Shown here one piece after another: positions 9,570 through 17,235 of a DNA stretch of 64,000 nucleotides. Numbering within the stretch: position 1 is the stretch's first letter; each line of letters starts with the position of its first letter. This DNA is from CAVXFL01 sp963761015 (GTDB lineage Bacteria > Pseudomonadota > Alphaproteobacteria > Acetobacterales > Acetobacteraceae), in assembly GCA_963761015.1 (NCBI GenBank), contig CAVXFL010000020.1:744001-808000 (forward strand), in the 5' to 3' direction. Below the pieces are notes generated by a model. It saw only the letters and a program-made list of their open reading frames with translations, was not told where the DNA came from and did not search any database. Position numbers and translations under genes: made by a program.

Positions 9570-10496
9570 TCACTTCGTGAGTTCCCGACGGACCAACTCC
9601 AATTCCTTGCGGCGTTCCTCGCTCGTTTTGGGGTAGCTCATATCGAGTCCCTCGAACGTGTCGAGGACGATCTGGGATACGATCAGCCGGGCATTCTTCT
9701 TGTCGTCGGCCGGAACCACATACCAGGGGCTATCGCTCGTGCTCGTCGCGCCGAGGCATTCCTCATACGCCTTCATGTACTGCTTCCAGAATTTGCGCTC
9801 CTCGATGTCGGCGAGGCTGAATTTCCAGTTCTTCTCCGGCTCGTCGATGCGGTCCAGGAAGCGCTTGCGCTGTTCGTCCTTCGAGAGGTGGAGGAAAAAC
9901 TTGACGATGCGGGTGCCGTTGGCGTGCAGGTGTCTTTCCAAATTCCTGATCGAGCGATACCGGCCGTGCCAGACCGCCTCGTCGTCGTGCGGCGTGTCCG
10001 GGATGCCCTCGCCGCGGAGGATCTCGGGATGCACGCGGGCGATCAGCACCTCCTCGTAGTAGGACCGGTTGAAGATGCCGATGCGCCCGCGTTCCGGCAG
10101 ATCGCGGGTGGTGCGCCAGAGAAAATCGTGCAGCAATTCGGTGGGGCTGGGATGTTTGAAGCTGAACACCTGGCAGCCTTGCGGATTGACCCCGGACATC
10201 ACGTGCCTGATGGCGCCATCCTTTCCCGCCGCATCCATCGCCTGAAAGATCAGCAGGACAGCGTAGCGGTTGGAGGCGTAATGAAGATGCTGCAGCGCGC
10301 TCAGTCGCGCGACGTGCTCGTCCAGCCGCTCTTTATAATGTTCCTTCGACTTGTACACGGGCTCCACGCTCGTCGGCCATTTCCCGAGGTCGACCTCGTC
10401 TTTTTCCCGGACGCGAAAATCCTTCGAACTGATTTTCATTTCCATCCTTGCGGCATGGCAGGCGGCATGGTCCGCCTTCTCGCTCATATCGTGCAT
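9570..10496 (-). CDS. ppk2: Polyphosphate kinase 2 (ADP/GDP : polyphosphate phosphotransferase)
   Basis: This 308-residue protein has the PPK2 core: Walker A AMDAAGKDGAIRHVMSGVNP, GCQVFSFKHPSPTEL, the lid-region GRIGIFNRSYYEEVL, and a C-terminal SPWYVVPADDKKNARL. Class I PPK2 enzymes use polyphosphate to phosphorylate nucleoside diphosphates, or the reverse. The start is uncertain within the first 20 residues (Met at 1, 4, 18 and 20). The gene begins only five bases after the stop of the proton ATPase, so they form one transcript. Linking polyphosphate to the nucleotide pool next to an ATP-consuming proton pump suggests a role in energy buffering under stress, which is inference. Confidence 0.9.
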   Translation of the reverse strand: MHDMSEKADHAACHAARMEMKISSKDFRVREKDEVDLGKWPTSVEPVYKSKEHYKERLDEHVARLSALQHLHYASNRYAVLLIFQAMDAAGKDGAIRHVMSGVNPQGCQVFSFKHPSPTELLHDFLWRTTRDLPERGRIGIFNRSYYEEVLIARVHPEILRGEGIPDTPHDDEAVWHGRYRSIRNLERHLHANGTRIVKFFLHLSKDEQRKRFLDRIDEPEKNWKFSLADIEERKFWKQYMKAYEECLGATSTSDSPWYVVPADDKKNARLIVSQIVLDTFEGLDMSYPKTSEERRKELELVRRELTK

Positions 10497-10500
10497 TGGC

Positions 10501-13500
10501 TTACTTGGCGATCTGCGATGTCACATCGGACGATGTCTTGGCTTTGGCGTCAGGTTGGGGCGCGGCTTTGGCTTGGGGCTTGAGCGCGGCCTCGGCGTCA
10601 GGCTGAGGCCCGGCCTTGGCTTCGGGTTCAGGCGCCTTGGCGGCCGCGGTGCTCGCCTCGGCCTGGGTGATAGCCGCCGCGATGATGCGCCCGGCATCCT
10701 CCGGGTCTTTGAGGAGGCCGGCCACGAGGAGGTCGCCAAGCGACGTGTTGAGCAGTGTCGCGGCGTCGGATTTGGCCTGAGGTTCAGGCTCGGCGTCAGG
10801 CTGAGGCCCGGCTTTGGCTTCGGGCTTGGGCTCGGTCTTGGCTTCAGGTTTCGGCTCGGCCTTGGCCTCAGATTTGGCTTCGGGTTTCGCCTCGCCCTTG
10901 GCTTCAGGTTTCGGCTCGGCCTTGATTTCAGGTCCGGGCTGGGCTCTGGCTTCGGGCTGAGGCTCGGCTTTGCTTTCGGGCTTGGGCGGCTCGGCCTTGG
11001 CGTCGGGTTTCGGCTTCGCTTTGGCCTCAAGCTGAGGCTCGGCCCCGGCTTTGGGCCTGTGCCCGGCGGTGACCGGATCGAGAATCCGATACGCCAGTAG
11101 CTTGACGGGGTCGGTCACGAGGAACCACGCCAGGGCATAGCCCCAAACGAACAGCGCCCAACCCCAGCCGAGCGGCGTCACGAGCCTGACGCCGTAGACG
11201 GAGACGAGCGTCGCCACGGCCTGGGTTCCGAATACCGCCGCCAACAGGATCCACGCCGGGCGTGTGGACCACCATGGGCCGCGCGTACGGGTCTGGAAGA
11301 TCGTCAAATGCCCGGCGACCGACAGCATGAGATACATCATCGTTTGCAACTGCGGATGGCCGAGATGAAAAACTCGGTCACCGAGGTAAAACAGCCCAAA
11401 CGCGGCAATGGGGCCGACGAGACCCAGCACGGTGGCGATCCCAAGAACCAGGCGCATGTTCCATGCTTCAGGCTGGTTCCTGTAGATGACATTGTCATAG
11501 GCGATGGACAGGATCGCGCCATCGTTGAGCAATGCCAGCATGACAATCATGATCGCGGTCAGCGGATAGAAATTGAAGATGACGATTGCTAGCGTCATGA
11601 ACAAGAGTACGCGCAGCGTCTCGGCGATGCGGTACATCGCGTAGCTGTTCATCCGCTGGAAGATCTTGCGGCTTTCCTTGAGCGCATCGATGATCACCGA
11701 CAGCCCCGGGGCGACCAGCACGATGGAGGCCGCCGCACGCGCCGCATCCGTCGCGCCGGAGACAGCGAAACCACAATCGGCCTTCTTCAGCGCCGGGGCG
11801 TCATTCACCCCGTCGCCCGTCATGCCCACGATGTGACCGTGCTTTTGAAGAACGTCGACGATATGGAATTTGTGCTCCGGGAACACCTGGGCGAAACCAT
11901 CGGCATCCTCGATGGATTTGGTTATCGCCGCGGTTTCCTTGGTCTTGGAATCGCCGAGGGTGGCGCCGTCGAGAATGTTCGTTCCCATTCCCAACGTCTT
12001 GGCGGTCTCCCTGGCGATCGCCAGGGCGTCGCCCGTCACCATCTTGATCGTCACGCCCATCGCGGCCGCGGTCGCGACGGTGGATTTGGCATCTTCACGC
12101 GGCGGGTCGAACAGCGGCAGCACGCCAAGAAGCTGCCACTTCCCGTCGCCATCCGCCCGGGCGACGCCGAGAGCACGAAAGCCGCGCGCGGCAAAATCGT
12201 TGACGGCCTTGTCGACGGCGGGTTTCACGGCGGCGGCATTGGCCGACAACGCCACGATGACCTGCGGCGCCCCCTTCGTTACTTTGAACGTCTTCCCGTC
12301 CTTGTCCTTGACGGTCGCCTCGGTGCGCTTATGCACCGGATCGAAGGGCTGGAAATGCGTCACCTGGTAGGGCTTCAGCGCCGCTTTGTCTTTCAGGCCG
12401 CCGAGAACGGCGAGATCGATCGTGTCGTCGTTCTCCGTTCGCGAAGCCAGGGCGCCGGCGAGGATGACCTGGTCGGCGGTGATCTTATCCAGGCAGAACG
12501 GATCACCCAGGGTCAGCTTGTTCTGCGTTAGGGTGCCGGTCTTGTCGGCACACAGAACGTCCACGCCGGCCAGTTCCTCGATGGCCACCAGCTTGCTGAC
12601 GATCGCCTGTTTCTTCGCGAGCAGGCGCGCCCCGACTGCCATCGTCACCGACAGCACCGTGGGCATTGCGACGGGGATGGCCGCCACGGTCAGCACCAGG
12701 GCGAACTGCAACGTCGTGAGGATCGGGTCGCCGCGGTAGAGTCCCATGCCGATGATGATCGCCACCATGGCCACCGCCAGCATGATCAGGTAATTGCCGA
12801 TCCTAAGAACCGCCTTCTGAAAATGGCTGACGGTGACAGCCGACTGCACGAGTTCCGCCGTCTTGCCAAAATAGGTGTTCCCGCCCGTCGCATAGACCAG
12901 AGCGCCGATCTCGCCGCGGCGGATGATCGACCCCGAGAAGATCGCGTCGCCGGACTTGCTTGTTTTCGGAAGCGATTCGCCCGTGAGCGCGGACTGATCG
13001 ACGGACACTTCGTCGCCTTCCAGCAAGCGCGCATCCGCCGGCACGATGTCGCCCAAGCGCAAGCGTATGACGTCACCCGGAACCAGCTCCCGGGCCGGCG
13101 GCACGACCCATTTGCCATCGCGTTTCACGCGGGCCTTGATCGCCAGCCTGGCCTTTAGTGCATCGATGGCATTGCCCGCCTGGCGTTCTTCCCAGAAGCC
13201 GACGACGGCGTTGGCTATCAACAACAGCAGAATGATGAAGAAGTCTGGCCAGTGCCGAACGACGCCGGACAGCACGACGGCGACTTCGATCATCCACGGG
13301 ATCGGGCCCCAGAAATAGGACAGGAACTTCAAAATCGGATTGGTCTTCTTCTCCTCGATCTCGTTCGGCCCGTATTGCTTCAGCCGCTTTTGCGCCTCGG
13401 CTTGCGTGAGGCCGTCCGGCGAGGACCCCAATTTTTTCTCCACCTCCGCCAGCGGCAGGGTTTTCAAATCGTCCTTGGCGCCAGGCTTCGATCCTGGCTT

Positions 13501-13563
13501 AGGCTCGGCTTTGCCGCCAGGCTTGGAATTGGAAGCGGTGGCCTGGTCGGCATCGGGTTCCAT
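10501..13563 (-). CDS. Proton-efflux P-type ATPase with a long repetitive C-terminal tail
   Basis: The 1020-residue protein is a P3A-type (plasma-membrane H+) ATPase. It has an N-terminal cation-ATPase domain (LAEVEKKLGSSPDGLTQAEA), transmembrane pairs near 80-125 and 250-305, the actuator motif TGES at 194-197, and the phosphorylated Asp340 in CADKTGTLTQNK. It also has the hinge TGDGVNDAPALKKADCG and further membrane helices to about residue 830. The family exports protons at the cost of ATP. Residues about 834-1020 are a Lys/Pro/Glu/Ala repeat tail not normal for the family, and residues 1-30 are similarly low in complexity. The gene leads a minus-strand operon with ppk2, the HAD gene and GH65. 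No regulatory site was recognised in the 216 bases upstream. Confidence 0.9.
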   Translation of the reverse strand: MEPDADQATASNSKPGGKAEPKPGSKPGAKDDLKTLPLAEVEKKLGSSPDGLTQAEAQKRLKQYGPNEIEEKKTNPILKFLSYFWGPIPWMIEVAVVLSGVVRHWPDFFIILLLLIANAVVGFWEERQAGNAIDALKARLAIKARVKRDGKWVVPPARELVPGDVIRLRLGDIVPADARLLEGDEVSVDQSALTGESLPKTSKSGDAIFSGSIIRRGEIGALVYATGGNTYFGKTAELVQSAVTVSHFQKAVLRIGNYLIMLAVAMVAIIIGMGLYRGDPILTTLQFALVLTVAAIPVAMPTVLSVTMAVGARLLAKKQAIVSKLVAIEELAGVDVLCADKTGTLTQNKLTLGDPFCLDKITADQVILAGALASRTENDDTIDLAVLGGLKDKAALKPYQVTHFQPFDPVHKRTEATVKDKDGKTFKVTKGAPQVIVALSANAAAVKPAVDKAVNDFAARGFRALGVARADGDGKWQLLGVLPLFDPPREDAKSTVATAAAMGVTIKMVTGDALAIARETAKTLGMGTNILDGATLGDSKTKETAAITKSIEDADGFAQVFPEHKFHIVDVLQKHGHIVGMTGDGVNDAPALKKADCGFAVSGATDAARAAASIVLVAPGLSVIIDALKESRKIFQRMNSYAMYRIAETLRVLLFMTLAIVIFNFYPLTAIMIVMLALLNDGAILSIAYDNVIYRNQPEAWNMRLVLGIATVLGLVGPIAAFGLFYLGDRVFHLGHPQLQTMMYLMLSVAGHLTIFQTRTRGPWWSTRPAWILLAAVFGTQAVATLVSVYGVRLVTPLGWGWALFVWGYALAWFLVTDPVKLLAYRILDPVTAGHRPKAGAEPQLEAKAKPKPDAKAEPPKPESKAEPQPEARAQPGPEIKAEPKPEAKGEAKPEAKSEAKAEPKPEAKTEPKPEAKAGPQPDAEPEPQAKSDAATLLNTSLGDLLVAGLLKDPEDAGRIIAAAITQAEASTAAAKAPEPEAKAGPQPDAEAALKPQAKAAPQPDAKAKTSSDVTSQIAK
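10504..11064 (-). repeat. Degenerate tandem repeat coding the Pro/Glu/Ala/Lys tail of the ATPase
   Basis: Units such as AEPKPEAK, AGPQPDAE and AKPKPDAK recur many times on the protein level. At the DNA level GGCTTCGGG, GGCTCGGCC and CAGGCTGAGGCCCGG recur with small changes. The array is interrupted by about 40 residues that look helical and structured (LLNTSLGDLLVAGLLKD, then IIAAAITQAEAS). The repeat count can vary between strains by slippage, which is an expectation from repeat biology and not observed here. Confidence 0.8.
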
Positions 13564-13779
13564 GACGGGTATTCTTTCTGTCTATGCTATGCGTCAGGCT
13601 TCGTGCATTGCCGGACGCTTGTTTCGCGCTCAGGCCCCTGCCGTCGCGGCCGTGCATTTGCCACGGCGCGGCCCGGTTCCACCTGGCTCGATGCTGCGGA
13701 GTCTGCCGTGCCGCCGACGCCGTGACCCCGACCTCGCTTCGCCGTGGCAGCCTCGGTCGGGGAAGATTCGCCGGCAACG

Positions 13780-14613
13780 TTACCCTGGCCTCGAGGATGA
13801 CGCGCCGGGACCCGCTGAGGAACCCAAGCTCGGTGCGGACTGAGCACCGGCTACCCACTTGATACCGTAATACGTAAGGAATTTTTCCTCATAGGCCTGA
13901 TCGACCGTTGTGGATGCGCCGTATTCGGGGCTGTCCTTCACCCTCTGACGATCGACATTGAGGTTCACCAGGCGGTCCGTCCAATCGATGTCTCGTGCCG
14001 ACCCTGGCGAGATCAAGACCTTCTTCCCCGGCCACCAGTTCTTGGTATCGACGACGAGATAATGGATTCTCCAATCGGCATCGTCCACGAGGCAGTCCTC
14101 AAGGTGCCCAATCTCGCCGTCGCTGGCATGAATATGGTACCCGGTGACCGCTTCTATACTGCGGAGATGCGGATCGTCGTCGCGTCGCCGGGCATCGGCA
14201 AATTCCTGCTCGCGCCGCCCGGATTCCGGGTCGTGTGACGCCGCCATCGGGCCTCCCACATAGCCGTAGCCACCCCAGTATAGCCCGGCACCCCAATACG
14301 GACTCCGGCCGTAGTAATCGTAAACGTTGATCTCCGTCTGCCGCGACACAGGCCGATCGGTGTCGATATCCGGGCTGTCCTTGACCTGCTGCATGGTCAA
14401 TGCAACCGAGAATTGTCGTCCGTTCGTATCGAGGTGCCCCAGGACCGAGGGGGGCAGAAGGACTTTGCGGCCGGACAGCCATTTGCCGGTATCGACGACC
14501 AACCAGCGGACCGTCCAGCTCGCGTCGTCGAACAGAAAGTCGCTCACGGTGCCCAGCAGACCGTCGGTTGCCGCAATGGCGTAGCCCTTGATCGCCGATG
14601 CAGTCCACAACAT
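13780..14613 (-). CDS. Double PRC-barrel domain protein
   Basis: The protein has 277 residues with two PRC-barrel repeats. The first is GYAIAATDGLLGTVSDFLFDD with WTVRWLVVDTGKWL. The second is GYHIHASDGEIGHLEDCLVDD with WRIHYLVVDTKNWW. Each is followed by a similar KVLLPP/KVLISP and VKDSP element. A Gly/Tyr-rich linker (GLYWGGYGYVGGPMA) lies between them, and a Ser/Pro/Gly tail ends the protein. A good Shine-Dalgarno (GAGGAG) precedes ATG 14613. PRC barrels occur in photosynthetic reaction-centre H subunits and in many stress-linked proteins of unknown function. There is no signal peptide, so it is probably cytoplasmic. The 216 bases between it and the ATPase gene show no gene. Confidence 0.82.
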   Translation of the reverse strand: MLWTASAIKGYAIAATDGLLGTVSDFLFDDASWTVRWLVVDTGKWLSGRKVLLPPSVLGHLDTNGRQFSVALTMQQVKDSPDIDTDRPVSRQTEINVYDYYGRSPYWGAGLYWGGYGYVGGPMAASHDPESGRREQEFADARRRDDDPHLRSIEAVTGYHIHASDGEIGHLEDCLVDDADWRIHYLVVDTKNWWPGKKVLISPGSARDIDWTDRLVNLNVDRQRVKDSPEYGASTTVDQAYEEKFLTYYGIKWVAGAQSAPSLGSSAGPGASSSRPG

Positions 14614-14770
14614 TGCATGCTCCTCATTACGCTTGCGTCTCCCGCCGATTCGGGGCGCTTGAAAGTGGAATCAAACGTTTGCACTCAGTTCGTCAGAGCC
14701 GTGTTCCAGTAGGCATCGGCCTTCTGGCTCCGCTGATCGAAGTGGCCTCGCGCCGTGAACTGGTCATGGT

Positions 14771-14941
14771 TCACCTGCGGGGCGGCGTCCATGGCTCGGC
14801 GGCGGTGATGTTCTGCTTACCGGGAAGTGGATGGTTCACCGCGTCGGTTGCGGCAGGCTCGGCCGCGAACAGCGGGGGCGCAAGACCAGGGCCGAAAGAA
14901 ATACATGCTGCCAACGAGCTGACCAGAGTCGAGCGTTTCAT
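14771..14941 (-). CDS. Possible small exported peptide
   Basis: An ORF starting at 14941 would encode 56 residues. It has a charged start (MKRSTL), a hydrophobic stretch (VSSLAACISFGPGLAPPL) and an AxA-like cleavage site (FAAEPAA), then about 25 polar residues ending PWTPPRR. It lies in a 408-base gap between the PRC-barrel and SPFH genes, on the same strand as both. I recognise no family. The signal-peptide shape is the only support, so it may be spurious or a truncated gene. Confidence 0.35.
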   Translation of the reverse strand: MKRSTLVSSLAACISFGPGLAPPLFAAEPAATDAVNHPLPGKQNITAAEPWTPPRR

Positions 14942-15021
14942 CTGTTCCGTCTCTTTGTTGCGGCTTTGACCCGACGCCGATACGCGGCATGGCTGCCAAT
15001 CGCTGTCCCTCGGGCTCTTCT

Positions 15022-15855
15022 TCACTGCACGCCCAATGCGACACTCTCGGGGAGCGGAGCACGATTGGCGATGCCGGCGCCCGGTGCCTTCGTGGCCTTG
15101 TCGAGAAGCTGCAAGAACGGCTTGACGATGTCGAGCGGCATCGGGAAGATGACCGTGGAATTCTGTTCCGCGCCGATTTCCGTCAATGTTTGCAGGTAGC
15201 GCAACTGCATGGCGGCCGGAACGCTCGCAAGGATCTCGGCGGCGTCGACGAGGGTCTGGGCAGCTTGGAACTCGGCTTCCGCATGAATGATCTTGGCGCG
15301 GCGGTCGCGTTCCGCTTCCGCCTGCTTCGCGATCGCCCTGATCATGTTCTCGGTGAGCTCGACGGTTCTGATCTCGACGTTGCTCACCTTGATGCCCCAG
15401 GTTTCGGTCTGGGCGTCCAAGATGCTCTGGACGTCGGTGCTGAGCTTCTTTCGTTCGGAGAGCATCTCGTCGAGTTCGTGTTGACCCAGTACCGCGCGCA
15501 GGGTCGTCTGGGCGAGCATAACGGTGGCGGGAAGGAACGACTGAACCTGGATAATGGCCCGTTCGGGGTTGACGACGTTGAAGTACAGCACCGCGTCGAC
15601 CTTCATCGACACGTTGTCGTGGGAGATCACGTCCTGGGTCGGGATCTCGATGACCTGGATGCGCAAATCCACGCGCACCATCTCCTGCACGAAGGGAATC
15701 ATCAGAACGATACCGGGGCCCTTCACCGCCTGGAAGCGGCCAAAGGTGAAGACCACGGCCCGCTCGTATTGCCGCACGATTTTCACCGTCGCGGTGATCA
15801 GGACCAAGGCTACAACTACGGCTAGCGGAATGAGATACAGAAGCGAGAAGGCCAT
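15022..15855 (-). CDS. SPFH/Band 7 (slipin/stomatin-like) membrane protein
   Basis: The protein has 277 residues. An N-terminal membrane anchor (about residues 4-24, LLYLIPLAVVVALVLITATV) is followed by the SPFH domain (VRQYERAVVFTFGRF, GPGIVLMIPFVQ, IPTQDVISHDNVSMKVDAVL, LRAVLGQHELDEMLSERKKL). An Ala/Glu-rich coiled coil (AIAKQAEAERDRRAKIIHAE) and a short Pro-containing tail complete it. I start at 15855 because AAGGAGC lies just upstream; the upstream in-frame extension looks non-coding. Slipins form oligomeric scaffolds in membrane microdomains. They are often paired with NfeD, which is absent here. Confidence 0.88.
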   Translation of the reverse strand: MAFSLLYLIPLAVVVALVLITATVKIVRQYERAVVFTFGRFQAVKGPGIVLMIPFVQEMVRVDLRIQVIEIPTQDVISHDNVSMKVDAVLYFNVVNPERAIIQVQSFLPATVMLAQTTLRAVLGQHELDEMLSERKKLSTDVQSILDAQTETWGIKVSNVEIRTVELTENMIRAIAKQAEAERDRRAKIIHAEAEFQAAQTLVDAAEILASVPAAMQLRYLQTLTEIGAEQNSTVIFPMPLDIVKPFLQLLDKATKAPGAGIANRAPLPESVALGVQ

Positions 15856-15987
15856 GGGTTGCTCCTTCAGAGCCGGAGTGACAGACCTGCGGCTTGGCGG
15901 AAGCTTGCCGAATAGCTCGATGTGAGCGCCGGTGGACGTCAATCGGGGCGCAATCGGTGTAGCGTTACCAAGGACTGCGGTGCAGCA

Positions 15988-16026
15988 TACCAATCGATGA
16001 TGCTGCCACGGTAGGCTCGGAAACTA
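15988..16026 (-). repeat. 39-bp interspersed repeat, copy B (inverted relative to copy A)
   Basis: Read on the minus strand this gives TAGTTTCCGAGCCTACCG and ends TCGATTGGTA. It matches 803-841 at about 33 of 39 bases. It sits at the left side of the decayed recombinase, between it and the SPFH gene. It may mark the end of a lost mobile element. No other function is visible. Confidence 0.5.
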
Positions 16027-16061
16027 CTTACTGGCGCCCGTCCCTCGCTTGAATGAGGCAT

Positions 16062-16576
16062 CCTGTGCCTCTTGTCAGACCCCAGTCCCGCCAGATCGCC
16101 GACTATCTGAATGCGCGCGGTATCCGGACGCAGACCGGCGGACGCTGAGGGTGTCGGGGCGGTCCACCAAATCCTGACGGGAGACCTACATCGGCCGCCA
16201 TCGCTTCAACGTGCCGGGCAAGCGTAAGGGAGAGCAGAAGTCTGAAGACGAGATCGTCGACGTGGCGGTCGAGCCGATCATCGACGCGGAGGAGTTCGCT
16301 GAACTTCAGGCGGTCATGGACAATCGCGTGACGCCGGAACTGCTGCGTCGGTTTGGGGTCGAGGCGCGCAAAAAGATCAGGAATCGGGAGGGCGGTTTCC
16401 GGCGCCATCATCTCCACGCACTAGTGCGGCGGGTGGAGGTCGGAGCAGACGAAATTCGGATCGGGGGATCGAAGCCAAGGCTCCTCCAGACGCTTGTTGC
16501 GTCTGGACGAAACTATGGAGTGGAAACTGCGGCGCACGGCGTTCGCAGTTTCGTTCCGAATTGGCTCCCGGAGTAG
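16062..16576 (+). pseudogene. Decayed large serine recombinase (resolvase-type) C-terminal remnant
   Basis: Pieces in three frames follow the order of alphaproteobacterial recombinase-domain proteins. They are SRQIADYLNARGIRTQTGGR, then GAVHQILT, then ETYIGRHRFNVPGKRKG and IVDVAVEPIIDAEEFAELQA, and finally the family C-terminus (ARKKIRNREGGFRRHHLHAL, VEVGADEIRI, GVRSFVPNW). The catalytic N-terminal serine domain is absent. At least two frameshifts occur between 16140 and 16200. The zinc-ribbon region expected after AELQA is deleted. The final Trp codon is the first three bases (TGG) of the CCA end of tRNA-Asn. It is a dead element fragment. Confidence 0.75.
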
Positions 16577-16637
16577 GACTCGAACCTACGACCCAGCGGT
16601 TAACAGCCGCTTGCTCTACCAACTGAGCTATCCGGGA
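16562..16637 (-). tRNA. tRNA-Asn (anticodon GTT), CCA encoded
   Basis: On the minus strand the 76 bases fold as a standard tRNA. The acceptor TCCCGGA pairs with TCCGGGA, a D arm AGCTCAGTTGGTAGAGCA follows, the anticodon stem AGCGG/CCGCT encloses CTGTTAA, and the T arm has GGTTCGAGTCC. A discriminator G and encoded CCA end the gene. The anticodon GTT reads Asn codons. The recombinase remnant joins its 3' end. Confidence 0.97.
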
Positions 16638-16737
16638 ATGCCCGGGGCGAGCATATAGCGGCAGCGCCGGGCCGAGACAACAGACCCCTCTTCGGGGCCG
16701 ATTGGCAGGATTCCGGGCCGGTGTTATCTCGGGCGCG

Positions 16738-16824
16738 GGCCCTCTGTCGGAATTGGTAGACGAACGCGACTCAAAATCGCGCGCCCGCGAGGGCGTCCCG
16801 GTTCGAATCCGGGGAGGGCCACCA
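16738..16824 (+). tRNA. tRNA-Leu (anticodon CAA), CCA encoded
   Basis: The 87-base gene has acceptor GGCCCTC pairing with GAGGGCC. The anticodon stem CGCGA/TCGCG encloses loop CTCAAAA, giving anticodon CAA. A long class II variable arm (GCCCGCGAGGGC), the T loop GTTCGAATCC, a discriminator A and encoded CCA follow. It reads UUG codons. It ends 15 bases before the stop of the convergent DUF1244 gene. Confidence 0.96.
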
Positions 16825-16839
16825 ATCCCGCGCGCTAGA

Positions 16840-17145
16840 CTACCCCTGGCCGGCGGCGAACTTGGCCTTCTGCTCGGGCGTCGCGTCCTTCTGGTGCTGC
16901 GCCTGCCACTCCGTGTACGGCATGCCGTACACGATCTCGCGCGCCTCCGGATCGGCGAGCGCGACGCCGCGCGCCTCGGCGGCCTCGCGATACCAGCGCG
17001 ACAGGCAGTTGCGGCAGAATCCGGCCAAATTCATCAGATCGATGTTCTGCACGTCGCTGCGCTCGCGCAGGTGCTCCATAAGCCGGCGGAACGCGGCGGC
17101 CTCCAGTTGCGTGCGGGTCGCCTCGTCGAACTGCGGCGCTGTCAT
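16840..17145 (-). CDS. DUF1244 family protein
   Basis: This 101-residue protein has the conserved core NLAGFCRNCLSRWYREAAE and EAREIVYGMPYTEWQAQHQ. These contain the two family Cys residues and the Y-G-M-P-Y motif. The family is common in Proteobacteria and its function is unknown. No membrane or signal segment is seen. The gene is divergent from the glycerate kinase gene, with 90 bases between them. Confidence 0.9.
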   Translation of the reverse strand: MTAPQFDEATRTQLEAAAFRRLMEHLRERSDVQNIDLMNLAGFCRNCLSRWYREAAEARGVALADPEAREIVYGMPYTEWQAQHQKDATPEQKAKFAAGQG

Positions 17146-17235
17146 GCGGGTCTCCTCGCCTCGTGAGCCTGCCCCGAACATGGCGTCGCGGCGGCCGCTT
17201 CGCCATATTGGCGCGCGGCAACGAAGGGGGCGGCC

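Noticed and set aside
14659..14675. TTGA-N8-TCAA upstream of the PRC-barrel gene as an FNR site
   Set aside because: The spacing between half sites is eight, not six, and the flanks do not fit the consensus.
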